A DNA stretch of 64,000 nt from Rufibacter immobilis (GCF_003721565.1 NZ_RJJE01000009.1:992934-1056933), one strand, 5' to 3'; positions 1-8,552 are shown, counted from the stretch's first letter. Notes: generated by a model from the sequence alone, not told the origin. Made by a program: numbers and translations.

Positions 1-1
1 A

Positions 2-979
2 CGCCGGGAGCGCCTTATGCAGAGATTAGGCATTAGCCGGAGCCGGGTAAGCGAACTGTTCAACGGCAATAGCGCCAGCGGTTTCACCGGAAACCTTTCC
101 AAAGACGAAGTCCAGCAGCTGAGACAAGACGAAAGCGTGGCCTACATTGAGCCTGAGCAGGCTGTCCTGCTGGGGAAAGCCACACCGTCCTCCACCTCCG
201 CGACCAGCACGACCAGCTCCACGCAGGAGATCCCGTGGGGCGTGGCCCGGGTGGGCTACGGCGACGGCACGGGCAAGACGGTGTGGGTGATCGACTCGGG
301 CGTGCAGTCCTCCCACCCCGACCTGAACGTGGACAAGGCGCGGAGCAAGTCCTTCATCTCCGGGGTTAGCTCCTGGGAGGACGGCTACGGCCACGGCACC
401 GGCGTGGCCGGCGTGATCGGGGCCAAGGACAACGGCCTGGGCGTGGTGGGCGTGGCGGCCAACGCCACCATCGTGGCCCTCAGGGTATTCGACGACAAGG
501 GCGCCGGCACGCTCACCCGCATCTACTCGGCCCTCAACTACGCCTACCAGAACGGCAAGGCGGGCGACGTGGTCAACATGAGCCTCAGGGTGGACGGCTC
601 CACCATGCTCGACGACCTGGTGAAGAAGACCGCCGCCAAGGGCATGTTCGTGGTGGTGGCCGCCGGCAACTCCTACGTGGACTGCAAGGCCGACTCCCCC
701 GCCCGCGTGGTGGCCCCCAACGTGTACGTGGTCTCCAACATGGACAGCAACGGCAAGTTCAGCCCCACCTCCAACTTCGGGGCCTCCGTGCGCTACGCCG
801 CCCCGGGAACGAACGTGAGGACCACCTGGAAGGGCTCCGGCTACGCCACCGCCAACGGCACCTCCTACGCCGCCCCCCACGTGGCCGGCGCCCTGGCCCT
901 CACCGGGGGCAAGCTCCGCTCCCAGGGAACCGTCACCGCAGACCCGGACGGCAAGCCAGACCCAATCGCACTCAAGTAG
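2..979 (+). CDS. Subtilisin-family (S8) serine peptidase, 5' end cut by window edge
   Basis: Secreted-type endopeptidase. Numbering from the first in-frame ATG at 17, the triad is Asp93 (VIDSG), His126 (GHGTG) and Ser283 (GTSYAAPH), with oxyanion Asn217 (AAGNS). Residues 1-50 resemble the C-terminal part of an inhibitor I9 propeptide (FTGNLSKDEVQQLR...VAYIEPEQ), followed by a Ser/Thr-rich linker (55-70). The frame is open to the left edge and no signal peptide is visible, so the true start lies outside the window. No T9SS tail is present; the protein ends shortly after the catalytic Ser domain. Sampled lines of the gene are about 67-73% GC with almost only G/C-ending codons, unlike its neighbours. 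A strong terminator follows. Family certain; substrate unknown. Confidence 0.93.
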   Translation, partial: RRERLMQRLGISRSRVSELFNGNSASGFTGNLSKDEVQQLRQDESVAYIEPEQAVLLGKATPSSTSATSTTSSTQEIPWGVARVGYGDGTGKTVWVIDSGVQSSHPDLNVDKARSKSFISGVSSWEDGYGHGTGVAGVIGAKDNGLGVVGVAANATIVALRVFDDKGAGTLTRIYSALNYAYQNGKAGDVVNMSLRVDGSTMLDDLVKKTAAKGMFVVVAAGNSYVDCKADSPARVVAPNVYVVSNMDSNGKFSPTSNFGASVRYAAPGTNVRTTWKGSGYATANGTSYAAPHVAGALALTGGKLRSQGTVTADPDGKPDPIALK

Positions 980-1012
980 ACAAAATAGGAACCTGCCACC
1001 TTGCAGTTCTTG

Positions 1013-1057
1013 AACGGAAACACCCCCTAAGCTTTCGGCTTAGGGGGTGTTTCCGTT
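1013..1057 (+). terminator. Intrinsic terminator of the S8 peptidase gene
   Basis: A perfect 20-bp stem (1013-1032 with 1038-1057) with a 5-nt loop, running into a T-rich stretch, 33 bp after the stop codon. Confidence 0.9.
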
Positions 1058-1196
1058 TTATTTTTATCAGCTTGTACATTCAGAAGCCTTACTTTGAGTA
1101 ACGGGTCATCCAACCTTTTACCTCAAATACAGTATTTAAAATATACAATAGTTTCTACTCTCCAGAGACTCATTCCGTTGAATTAAACCTATAACT

Positions 1197-1367
1197 ATGA
1201 AAAATTTACAAGCTTATTTCTTCGCCCTCATGGCGATTGTGACCTTGTCCTTGTCCAGTTGCGATGTCATAGGTGACATCTTTAAAGCGGGCATGTGGGC
1301 TTCGGTGATCATTATAGTCTTAGTGGTCCTGCTGGTTCTGTGGCTTTTAAGAAAAATACGGAGATAA
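1197..1367 (+). CDS. Small membrane-anchored lipoprotein, 56 aa
   Basis: Encodes 56 residues: a short charged N-terminus, a lipobox (SLSSC, Cys22), a spacer DVIGDIFKAGMW, then one hydrophobic helix (about 35-51, mostly V/I/L) ending in LLRKIRR. It should be a lipidated, single-span inner-membrane peptide. Very short proteins of this pattern (Cys-[DE]VIG-IFKAGMW plus one helix) occur in many Bacteroidota; as I recall they are sometimes mislabelled phosphatidate cytidylyltransferase, but no enzyme fits in 56 residues. It is followed by a terminator shared with the convergent gene. Function unknown. Confidence 0.75.
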   Translation: MKNLQAYFFALMAIVTLSLSSCDVIGDIFKAGMWASVIIIVLVVLLVLWLLRKIRR

Positions 1368-1407
1368 CTGTTTTGGGCCAGTTTTAGGAAAAAGAGCCCC
1401 TAAACAG
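1368..1407 (-). repeat. 40-bp palindromic intergenic repeat, copy 1
   Basis: Better arm (CTGTTTAGGGGCTC...) reads on the minus strand; the other arm ends GGCCCAAAACAG. It starts 1 bp after the stop of the 56-aa gene and its AAACAG end is also the first arm of the next terminator. Confidence 0.85.
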
Positions 1408-1441
1408 AAAGGCCACTCCCATGGGAGTGGCCTTTCTGTTT
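1402..1441. terminator. Bidirectional terminator between convergent genes
   Basis: Perfect 19-bp inverted repeat (1402-1420 with 1423-1441) between the 56-aa gene and the convergent T9SS cargo gene. The left arm begins inside repeat copy 1. Confidence 0.85.
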
Positions 1442-1456
1442 ATCTAAGTAGATCTT

Positions 1457-3787
1457 CTATTGTTTTACAACCCGGATCACTTCTTTGGCGGTGGCTGTTT
1501 TTACCTGCACCAGGTACATTCCTGAAGTTTGGCCTGCCAAATCAAGCTCTATTGGCTGAGACAGGCTCACTTGCTTCTGGAACAACAGTTTGCCGGTGCT
1601 GTGGAAAACAGCGATCTCTGCTTCTTCCGTGGTACCTTTGCTCACCAAGCTCACTTTACCGTCAAGGGATGGGTTTGGGTAAGCACTTAGCTGCAGCTGT
1701 ACTTTTACCGCAGATTTAACCGGACCCAAAGCCACTACTTTAGAGTATTCAGTAGTACCGTCAAAGTCTGTCTGCTTCAGGCGGAAGTACTGGGTTTTAG
1801 CTGGGCTAGCGTCTGCGATCTGCTGTTTATAGGCGATAGCGATGGCGCTGTTACCCGCTCCTTTCACCGGCTGCCCTACGGTTTTGAAGGTTACCCCGTC
1901 TAAACTTTGCTCAATAGTGAAATAGTCGTTGTCTTTCTCAGAAGCGGTACCCCAGTCCAGTTGAATCTGCTGGTTTACTCTTCTTGCCTGGAAGTGGGTT
2001 AACTCCACTGGCAATGTACCTGGTGTTTGCCCAACGGGACTTTTGAAATCTTTCACCGCAAAAGGAGAGAAAGAAGTGATGTTGGTACGGGTAACAGAGT
2101 AAACTCCATTCTGTAACACTACATTAGAAGCATTTCCTTCATCCCAGGCACCTTGGTGGTAGTGCATCAGGAATGCTTGCTCTGGTTGGGCACCAATCAT
2201 TTCCGTTGCGGTCCATTGCAAAGTCATGTCTAAGTTTGTGCCACCGGCAATACCTTCGTCAATAATCCAGGTCTTGTTCACCAGAGCGGTTTCTAAAGAA
2301 ATACCACCTGGCAAGTTTTTCTCATAAGAGGTATAGACACCGTCAATTACGTGCACGCTAAAAGTGTCTGCCACGCTACCGGCTTTCAGTTGCAGCTTAA
2401 CGGGAGATACTTTGTCAAGCCCTACAGGAAACACTGCACTTTCTCCGGCAGCCAATCTCATTCTCAGGCGGCCTTTTCCTTTGGTCACTACAAAGCTCTG
2501 GGCATCATAAATGATTGCTTTTTTGCTGTCTTCCAGCACCACATCATAGTTTCCTAATTCAAGCTTAGCGCCATTTTTCAGCTCCAATTGACCAGACACT
2601 ACAATGTTTCTGGTTAATTTCTTCACCAGGCCGCTGGTGATATCAAAGATGAGGTTACCATACTTAGCCTCTTTCACCTGAGTGCTGCCATCTTTGTAGA
2701 TCACGGTGCTGGCAGGGTCAATGTCCCCTAAAATAGGTAAGGATGCATTGTTGAAAGTGACCGTGGCACCCGCAGCTAAATCCATGTTCACACCTTCCAG
2801 GGAAACATTGGCAGGCACATTGAATTCAATCTCCCGACCTGTACCAATCACCAACTTGGAAGTTGGGTGTAACTCAATTGACTTGCTCAACTTAGGCGTG
2901 TACCAGATAGAATTCTGCACAATAAAGATCTGGTTGGGTGCAGTAAAGGAAGTAGGTACTTCTCCAGAGTAGAAAATACCGTCTGTATTCCAAGAAGCCA
3001 GGTTACTAAGTTCGGTTCCAAACAGTACATTGCTGTAGAACACTTTGGGTTGAGGTTTGTACTCAGCAGTAGTCAGTTTGAAGTTATCAATAGACAGCAG
3101 ATCTTTTCCACCGCCGGCTGCATCTACCCACCTAATGGTCAATTCCTGGTTAGGCTCCAATACTATGGCACCTAATTGCTCTCTTACCGCTTTTTGGTTT
3201 GCGCTGGCAGTACCATCCAGAGATCTTCTTCCGTTAGCAATTACAGGGGCCCGCAATGAGGCAATAGACGTCCAGTTACCAGTGGTGCTGCCTTTCTCAT
3301 TGATACGGTACTCAAGCACCAGACTAGTCACCGCAGAACCGTCATACCACTGCTGCAACACAAATTCAAGTCCTATGTTGGTCAAAGACTTGCCTGTGGC
3401 ATTGCTAAATCTCACTTTATATATGAAGGCGCTGGAAGAAGAAGCGTAACCGCCCAAGCCACGGTTAGTGCTATAGGATCCGGTTCCAAAGCTCTTTAAA
3501 CCCGCTCCTGAAGGATCTCCATCATTGATTTGAATGCTGGTAATGTTACTGTTTCCCAACTGTGCGCTCCATCCGGGCAAAGTTTCTTCATTTTGCCAAG
3601 AACGATTTAAACTTGAAAACCATTCATCCCAGACAGATTCAAACCTTGGCAACCCATTGAAGTCTTGTGTATAAGAAGTACCTATGGCCTTAATAGGGTG
3701 CGACTGCGCAAAGGAAGAAGAAGCAACTGTTAACGAAATAAGCCCTACTAAAAAAGCTGCTCTTAAATATTGTAAAACTGCTACCAT
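1457..3787 (-). CDS. Secreted protein with T9SS type A sorting tail, 776 aa
   Basis: Signal peptide at residues 1-28 (hydrophobic, ending SSSFAQ). The central part is beta-rich and contains a lectin/adhesin-like N-terminal half but no catalytic motif I recognise. The last ~75 residues (from LSAYPNPS to the end, with GKLLFQKQ and SGMYLVQV) form the Por_Secre_tail that directs export by the type IX system and attachment to the cell surface. A linker LPVELTHFQARRVNQQIQLD before a fibronectin-like segment is typical of such cargo. The gene is monocistronic, with a good promoter upstream (3833-3864) and a terminator downstream. Probable adhesin or matrix protein; ligand unknown. Confidence 0.9.
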   Translation of the reverse strand: MVAVLQYLRAAFLVGLISLTVASSSFAQSHPIKAIGTSYTQDFNGLPRFESVWDEWFSSLNRSWQNEETLPGWSAQLGNSNITSIQINDGDPSGAGLKSFGTGSYSTNRGLGGYASSSSAFIYKVRFSNATGKSLTNIGLEFVLQQWYDGSAVTSLVLEYRINEKGSTTGNWTSIASLRAPVIANGRRSLDGTASANQKAVREQLGAIVLEPNQELTIRWVDAAGGGKDLLSIDNFKLTTAEYKPQPKVFYSNVLFGTELSNLASWNTDGIFYSGEVPTSFTAPNQIFIVQNSIWYTPKLSKSIELHPTSKLVIGTGREIEFNVPANVSLEGVNMDLAAGATVTFNNASLPILGDIDPASTVIYKDGSTQVKEAKYGNLIFDITSGLVKKLTRNIVVSGQLELKNGAKLELGNYDVVLEDSKKAIIYDAQSFVVTKGKGRLRMRLAAGESAVFPVGLDKVSPVKLQLKAGSVADTFSVHVIDGVYTSYEKNLPGGISLETALVNKTWIIDEGIAGGTNLDMTLQWTATEMIGAQPEQAFLMHYHQGAWDEGNASNVVLQNGVYSVTRTNITSFSPFAVKDFKSPVGQTPGTLPVELTHFQARRVNQQIQLDWGTASEKDNDYFTIEQSLDGVTFKTVGQPVKGAGNSAIAIAYKQQIADASPAKTQYFRLKQTDFDGTTEYSKVVALGPVKSAVKVQLQLSAYPNPSLDGKVSLVSKGTTEEAEIAVFHSTGKLLFQKQVSLSQPIELDLAGQTSGMYLVQVKTATAKEVIRVVKQ

Positions 3788-3832
3788 ACCTACCTGTTTT
3801 TGACCTATTCCAATGATTTATTTTCAACAGAA

Positions 3833-3864
3833 CAAAGGTATGGCGATTAACAGGTGCAATTCAA
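3833..3864 (-). promoter_or_regulatory. Bacteroidota-type promoter of the T9SS cargo gene
   Basis: On the minus strand, TTG (3862-3864), 21 nt, then TACCTTTG (3833-3840), matching the -33/-7 consensus TTTG / TAnnTTTG. The predicted transcript starts near 3826, about 40 nt before the ATG. Confidence 0.6.
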
Positions 3865-4487
3865 TAACCTAACTCATTGCATTAAACAAACAAAAATTCA
3901 ACAATGGATTAAATAAACCCAATTTTAAGAATAAAAATTGACTTCTATTGCCATGAAATGAGCTTTATGCTCGGCGAACTCAAGCATATTCTAGATGAAA
4001 CAGGTGAGCAGTAGGAAGAAGTTAGATTTTAGATGTAAGCTTATAATTCATCCTTTAAAGGAAAATAGACAAATATTGTTTATAAAGTATAAAAAGTTGT
4101 TTATTTATTTATAAACTTTTTTTAAGAAGTCTTTTTTAAGTACAAGTCTAAATCTTAGGCCATTTATATAAATGAGACATGCATACTATTTAGGAAATCG
4201 ATTGAACAGCCTAAAAACGAACTCTTTTCTTAGAAAATATGCATCACGGGAGAGAATGGTCGGAAAACCTCTATGCAATTATTTACTCCACTAATTCCTC
4301 TACCAGATCAGCCATCTATGACTACAGTGCTTTCCTCCCTATAAAGACCTTTGGAACTTGACCTATATAAAACATAACTATTTTATACAGCGCTGGGAAG
4401 GTTGTAGCATCAGCATAGGGCATGTTCTCGTCAACTACATCTACTTCGTTCCTTAGGCTCAGCGGGACAGGGTGGACTGGCAAAAAA
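3865..4487. other. AT-rich gene-free stretch
   Basis: About 620 bp between the T9SS cargo promoter and the terminator of the hydroxylase gene. It is visibly more AT-rich than the flanks (runs such as 4075-4145) and has no convincing ORF, RNA gene or repeat copy. It may be decayed coding DNA; I see nothing else in it. Confidence 0.5.
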
Positions 4488-4512
4488 AAAGAGGCCTACA
4501 GGAGGCCTCTTT
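4488..4512 (-). terminator. Terminator of the fatty-acid hydroxylase gene
   Basis: 10-bp stem (4488-4497 with 4503-4512), 5-nt loop, followed on the minus strand by an uninterrupted run of T residues. Confidence 0.9.
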
Positions 4513-4531
4513 GAAATAAGCTAGCAACTAA

Positions 4532-5143
4532 TTACTTTCTGCTTTTCTGTGGCATGGTGCCCAAGATCCAGTCCCACAGCGGGGAAGAAACTCCGTACGC
4601 CCGTTCAGGATCTTTGTAGTGGTGAATGCTGTGATGAATCCAGAGCTGTTTCAGGAAGTTCTTAGGCGGGGCATAGGCGTGTACTGCGTAATGCACAAAC
4701 AGATACAGTGCGTACCCAAACAAGAAGCCCGCTACTAACCCAAACACCAGCGATCCAAAGATCAGCTTGAACACAAAAAAGAAGAAAGACGCAATGAACA
4801 GACTCACAATGGGCGGCATGGCCAGACGTGTCTTGTCTTTAGGGTAATCATGGTGGTTACCATGGAAGGTGTACTGAATCTTCCGCTTGAACTCATTGGT
4901 AGGGGCCATGTGGAAGATGAACCGGTGGGCCAAGTACTCTACTAAAGAGAACATCAGCCAACCGGCTAAAAACAAACCCACTGCAGACAAAACATCCAGA
5001 AAGCCATACAGGAAGCCGTACACCAACAATCCGGCGGCAATTACCATGAAGATGGAAATGGGTAGGGCAATGTGCGTGTGCGTCATCCGCTCCAGCACGG
5101 GGTTCTTGAATAATGTTGCAGATCCTTTATGACTCGGTTTCAT
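4532..5143 (-). CDS. Fatty-acid hydroxylase / sterol-desaturase family membrane protein
   Basis: 203 residues with about four hydrophobic segments and the di-iron histidine clusters of the FA_hydroxylase family: HRFIFH (73-78), HGNHH (94-98), HYAVH (151-155) and HHSIHH (170-175), followed by SSPLWDWILGT. The spacing is closest to the fatty-acid 2-hydroxylase (FA2H/Scs7) branch, so a likely reaction is O2-dependent hydroxylation of an acyl chain of a membrane lipid; Bacteroidota make hydroxylated acyl chains and sphingolipids. The N-terminus lacks the cytochrome b5 domain of eukaryotic FA2H. Monocistronic with its own terminator. Family firm; carotenoid or sterol substrates cannot be excluded. 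Confidence 0.88.
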   Translation of the reverse strand: MKPSHKGSATLFKNPVLERMTHTHIALPISIFMVIAAGLLVYGFLYGFLDVLSAVGLFLAGWLMFSLVEYLAHRFIFHMAPTNEFKRKIQYTFHGNHHDYPKDKTRLAMPPIVSLFIASFFFFVFKLIFGSLVFGLVAGFLFGYALYLFVHYAVHAYAPPKNFLKQLWIHHSIHHYKDPERAYGVSSPLWDWILGTMPQKSRK

Positions 5144-5203
5144 GGTTGAAAAAATTAAATGAAACGGTTCTATCCGTCAAACACGCAAAAATAACGAAAA
5201 ATA

Positions 5204-5755
5204 TCAGAGAAAAGGCATAATCTGCCGTTGCAGCACGGCCGTCACTTCTTCTACGGTACGTTCATTCACCACTATTTCCAGGAGGGCCTGCCGGTAAAAC
5301 GGCTCCCGCTGGGCTAACGTATGGGAGAGATACTGCAAAAGTTCTTCGGGGGTTTTATCCCGCAGCAAGGGCCTCACCTGTAGGTCATGAGCGGTGAACC
5401 GGGCCGCTAGTTCCTGGGGAGAAACTTTTAGATAAACAGCCACTCCGCTTTCTACCATGTACGTCATGTTCCCATGAAAGCAGGGTGCGCCGCCCCCGGT
5501 AGCCAACACTACGCCGCCTTGGGCAGCGGTAACGCTCCGCAGCGCGGCCGCCTCCGCCTCTCTGAAAAAGGCCTGCCCCCGCTGTTCAAACAGTTGCGCC
5601 ACTGAGAGTCCTTCGCGCTGCTCAATGAGGAAATCCAGATCAAGGAAGGTAAACTGCAAACGACCCGCCAGTGCCTTGCCTACGGTAGACTTCCCGCACC
5701 CGGGCATCCCTACCAAGAAAACGATTGCCGAACGTGGCTCCTGAGACAAAGGCAT
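5204..5755 (-). CDS. aroK: Shikimate kinase
   Basis: ATP-dependent phosphorylation of shikimate to shikimate 3-phosphate, fifth step of the aromatic amino-acid pathway, cytoplasmic. 183 residues, normal family length. Walker A is GMPGCGKST (16-24), the shikimate-binding Asp lies in FLDLD (37-41), GGGAP (87-91) is the Gly-rich substrate loop, and VRPLL is the lid Arg motif. It is 222 bp from the upstream DoxX gene on the same strand, with two palindromic repeat copies between them, so it is probably transcribed separately. Confidence 0.96.
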   Translation of the reverse strand: MPLSQEPRSAIVFLVGMPGCGKSTVGKALAGRLQFTFLDLDFLIEQREGLSVAQLFEQRGQAFFREAEAAALRSVTAAQGGVVLATGGGAPCFHGNMTYMVESGVAVYLKVSPQELAARFTAHDLQVRPLLRDKTPEELLQYLSHTLAQREPFYRQALLEIVVNERTVEEVTAVLQRQIMPFL

Positions 5756-5797
5756 TTTTGCAGTTCTTTGGAATATAAATAAGAGATAAGGCAGCTT

Positions 5798-5836
5798 GTG
5801 TTTAGAGGCTCTTTTTCCAGAAATTGGCCTAAACTG
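5798..5836 (+). repeat. 40-bp palindromic intergenic repeat, copy 2
   Basis: Left arm GTTTAGAGGCTCTTTTTCC well kept, right arm degenerate (TTGGCCTAAACTG). Lies 43 bp upstream of the aroK start. Confidence 0.85.
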
Positions 5837-5938
5837 ACATTCAGAGCCGAAGACAAACGGCCCGAAGGCTATGGAACTTCAACCAGACGATTGGAACCGG
5901 GCAGAGGTGCGGCATGGAAAGGCAATCTATATAGGTTA

Positions 5939-5977
5939 GCGTTTAGGGGCTCTTTTTCTAAAAAGAGCCCCTAAACA
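5939..5977 (+). repeat. 40-bp palindromic intergenic repeat, copy 3 (perfect)
   Basis: Perfect 17-bp arms (5941-5957 with 5960-5976) and a 2-nt loop, so orientation is ambiguous. It lies directly against the stop codon of the DoxX gene. Confidence 0.95.
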
Positions 5978-7096
5978 CTAATTGCCTACCAGTTTCTGTA
6001 CTTCCTGTAGCGTGGGCACATCATTGTGGTGCCATTTACCTACCACTACGCCGTTCTTGAACAGGAGCAAACCCGGGTTGGCCCTAATCATAGTCTTGAG
6101 CACGGTGGCATCTGCAAAGAAATAAGGAGCCGCCAGATTCACCTCGTGGCGGAACACATCAAAGTCCTGGCTGCTGCTGGAGGTAATCACTACCGGTACT
6201 ACCTTGGGGCTTGGGTTTTTCTCCAGCCCCTGCAGCAGCGCATTGATTTCCTTAAAACTCTCCTGATCGGCTTTGCTTACGTCTTTCACCAGCACCAGCA
6301 GCCGGTTTCCTAAAAACAGTTCCTGCGTGAAGTCGCCTTGGTCATTCCAGACGTTGAAGTCAGTGATCTTTGGCCCATCCTCAGGGTTCTGGGGCACCAT
6401 TTTCCTGAATTTAAACGTGGTATCCGTAGGGTACGTGTCAAAAATGTGTTCCTCGCCGCCTTTTTCCATAATGTACTGGTACCGCAGCGGGGCCGACGGT
6501 TTCATGAGCTTGGGAATATTGGCGCCCACGCGGTAAGCCCGGAAGTCAAGGTACGGCTCATGCAGGTAGGCGTACACGCCCATTCCCACGCTCAGCACCG
6601 TAGTCACCAACACAATAGTGCCGGTAGTGGAGCCTTTCATGCGCGCGAAGGAAAGCAGGTGCCGTTGCGTGGCCAACAGTACTACCAGCAACACCAGCAG
6701 CGCCACGTCTTTCCCGAAGGATTGCCACGGCGTCAGCTTGATGGCATCGCCAAAGCAGCCACAGTCGGTTACCTTGTTGAAGTACGCCGAGTAGAAGGTG
6801 AGAAACGTAAAGAACAGTGTCAGGAAGAAGAGGCTCCACAGCACCGTTTTCAGGCGCCAGCGCACCAGCAAAGCCACCCCCAGCACCACCTCCAACGTAC
6901 TCAGGAAAATGGAGAGGTACAGCGCGTACGGTTTGAAGACCAGGAAAACCGGGGAGAAATCCGAAGAGAAGACCTCAAAGTACTCCTCCAATTTGATGGC
7001 GGTGCCCACGGGGTCGTTCAGCTTGATGAGGCCCGAAAAGATGAACAGTCCCCCTACCGCCACCCAGGCGAATCGGCTAAGCAGACGCGGCAGCAT
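5978..7096 (-). CDS. BT_3928-type DoxX/MauE membrane protein with thioredoxin-like tail
   Basis: 372 residues. The N-terminal half has four hydrophobic segments of the DoxX/MauE type, starting FAWVAVGGLFIFSGLIKLNDPVG and including the Cys pair VTDCGCFGD (about 110-118) expected of a quinone-linked redox membrane protein. A further TM follows, then a C-terminal periplasmic domain (about 260-372) with thioredoxin-like architecture (LLVLVKDVSK..., PGLLLFKNGVVVGKWHHND). It overlaps the upstream DUF1599 gene by 20 bp, implying translational coupling. The order folP, DUF1599, DoxX is, to my knowledge, conserved in Bacteroidota; tpiA, which often follows, is absent here. Probable role in envelope thiol/redox chemistry (inference). 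Confidence 0.85.
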   Translation of the reverse strand: MLPRLLSRFAWVAVGGLFIFSGLIKLNDPVGTAIKLEEYFEVFSSDFSPVFLVFKPYALYLSIFLSTLEVVLGVALLVRWRLKTVLWSLFFLTLFFTFLTFYSAYFNKVTDCGCFGDAIKLTPWQSFGKDVALLVLLVVLLATQRHLLSFARMKGSTTGTIVLVTTVLSVGMGVYAYLHEPYLDFRAYRVGANIPKLMKPSAPLRYQYIMEKGGEEHIFDTYPTDTTFKFRKMVPQNPEDGPKITDFNVWNDQGDFTQELFLGNRLLVLVKDVSKADQESFKEINALLQGLEKNPSPKVVPVVITSSSSQDFDVFRHEVNLAAPYFFADATVLKTMIRANPGLLLFKNGVVVGKWHHNDVPTLQEVQKLVGN

Positions 7097-7646
7097 GATT
7101 TGGGTAGTTTAGTTTGATGAGACAGAAAACAGCATAGTTGAGCATGTCACGGTAGTTGGCCTCCACGCCCTCAGAGACCAGCGTTTGGCCGGCGTTGTCT
7201 TCAATCTGCTTGGTGCGGTAAATCTTCATCAGGATCAGATCAGTCATGGACTCTACGCGCATGCTGCGCCAGGCTTCATCGTAATCGTGGTTCTTGTCTT
7301 CCTGCAACGCCCGTGTTTTCCTGATCTGGTCTTCGTACAGCGCCTGCACCTGCTCTACCGGCAAGGCCTGCTCCTCTACGACCTGCGCCAGCAGCTGTTC
7401 CTGCATGAGGGCAATCACGCAGTAGTTTACAATGGCCACAAACTCAGAAGTAATGTCATCCTGGATTTTCTGGGTGCCTTTCTCCTGGATGGACCTGATG
7501 CGTTGGGCCTTGATAAAAATCTGATCTGTGATGGAGGGCAACCGGAGGATGCGCCAAGCCGTGCCATAGTCCTGGGTTTTCTTCAAAAACAACTCTTGGC
7601 ACGCGGAGATCACACGCTGGTATTCCTGGGCGGTTTGGTGAATCAA
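7077..7646 (-). CDS. DUF1599 protein with internally duplicated domain
   Basis: From a TTG start at 7646 the product is 189 residues. It holds two copies of one motif: KKTQDYGTAWRILR..SITDQIFIKAQRIRSI and DKNHDYDEAWRSMR..SMTDLILMKIYRTKQI, each followed by an acidic helix and a hydrophobic NY segment (IVNYCVIAL / MLNYAVFCL). The family (PF07659) is described as a nucleotide-modification-associated domain; no reaction is established. An ATG-started version (from 7847) would run 160 bp into folP on the other strand, so I prefer the non-ATG start just before IHQTAQEY. Coupled by overlap with the DoxX gene. Confidence 0.82.
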   Translation of the reverse strand: MIHQTAQEYQRVISACQELFLKKTQDYGTAWRILRLPSITDQIFIKAQRIRSIQEKGTQKIQDDITSEFVAIVNYCVIALMQEQLLAQVVEEQALPVEQVQALYEDQIRKTRALQEDKNHDYDEAWRSMRVESMTDLILMKIYRTKQIEDNAGQTLVSEGVEANYRDMLNYAVFCLIKLNYPNHAAASA

Positions 7647-7688
7647 GTTTTTCGTTTTACTTTTATAGAAACTGAGAAAATAGGCCAA

Positions 7689-8552
7689 TTGAACGCGAAA
7701 GATACACTTTTTTGCAAAAAAACCACCCTCAACTGCGGTGGTAGGTTGGTCTCGCTGCGGCAGCCCACCGTGATGGGGATTCTCAACATTACCCCAGATT
7801 CTTTTTACGCCCACAGCCGGCTCCAGGGCATTGATGCCGTCCTGCAACAGGCCGAGAAAATGCTCACTGAAGGGGCTACGTTCTTAGACATTGGCGGTTA
7901 TTCTACGCGCCCGGGTGCCCCGGAGGTTACAGAACAGGAAGAGCTGGACCGCGTAGTACCTACCATAAAGGCACTGGCCCGGGAGTTTCCGGAGGCTCTC
8001 CTCTCCGTAGACACCTTTAGAGCCAAAGTTGCCCAGGCAGCCGTACAGCAAGGCGCGCACCTCATCAATGATGTGTCTGGCGGTACGCTGGATGAGCGCA
8101 TGTTTGACACCGTAGCCCAACTGGGGGTACCGTACATTCTCATGCACATGCGCGGCACCCCACAGAACATGGCTACGCTTACCACGTATGAAAACGGTCT
8201 GCTGGAGGAAATCATCTCCTTCCTGGCCCAGCGGGTAGCGCAGCTGAGAACCGCCGGCGTAAAAGACATCATCATAGACCCGGGTTTTGGGTTCGCCAAA
8301 AATATTGACCAGAATTTTGAGCTTCTGCGCCGCCTGCGCGAACTGGAACTCCTTGAGTTACCGCTCTTAATAGGTCTTTCGCGCAAGTCTATGACCTATA
8401 AAGCCCTGCGGGTGGGGCCAGAAGAAGCTTTAACCGGCACAATTGTTGCCAATACGCTGGCGTTACTCCACGGGGCAGACATTCTGCGCGTGCATGACGT
8501 GAAGGAGGCAATACATACCATTGAAATAGTAAGAAAGACACTGACCGCTTGA
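7689..8552 (+). CDS. folP: Dihydropteroate synthase
   Basis: Condenses 6-hydroxymethyl-dihydropterin pyrophosphate with p-aminobenzoate in folate synthesis; target of sulfonamides. 287 residues from a TTG at 7689 (reads NAKDTLFCKKTTLNCGG, the usual Bacteroidota N-terminus). Signatures: VMGILNITPDSF, GATFLDIGGYSTRPGA, VSVDTFRAKV-like LLSVDTF, HLINDVSGG, DPGFGFAK and LIGLSRKS. No in-frame ATG lies between the upstream divergent gene and the VMGILN motif, so a TTG (or another rare start) is needed. It overlaps cdaA by 4 bp. Only 42 bp separate it from DUF1599. Confidence 0.95.
   Translation: MNAKDTLFCKKTTLNCGGRLVSLRQPTVMGILNITPDSFYAHSRLQGIDAVLQQAEKMLTEGATFLDIGGYSTRPGAPEVTEQEELDRVVPTIKALAREFPEALLSVDTFRAKVAQAAVQQGAHLINDVSGGTLDERMFDTVAQLGVPYILMHMRGTPQNMATLTTYENGLLEEIISFLAQRVAQLRTAGVKDIIIDPGFGFAKNIDQNFELLRRLRELELLELPLLIGLSRKSMTYKALRVGPEEALTGTIVANTLALLHGADILRVHDVKEAIHTIEIVRKTLTA

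Noticed and set aside
26-880. Long antisense open frame (284 aa) opposite the S8 peptidase
   Set aside because: It is a by-product of the GC-rich codon bias; the product is Gly/His/Val-rich low complexity with no domain, and the sense frame has a full catalytic triad.
3865-4487. Possible tRNA or small RNA in the AT-rich gap
   Set aside because: I could not draw a cloverleaf or other strong structure there; none found by eye in the other gaps either.
6338-7117. 259-codon + frame opposite the DoxX gene
   Set aside because: Shadow; His/Gln-rich with no recognisable motif.
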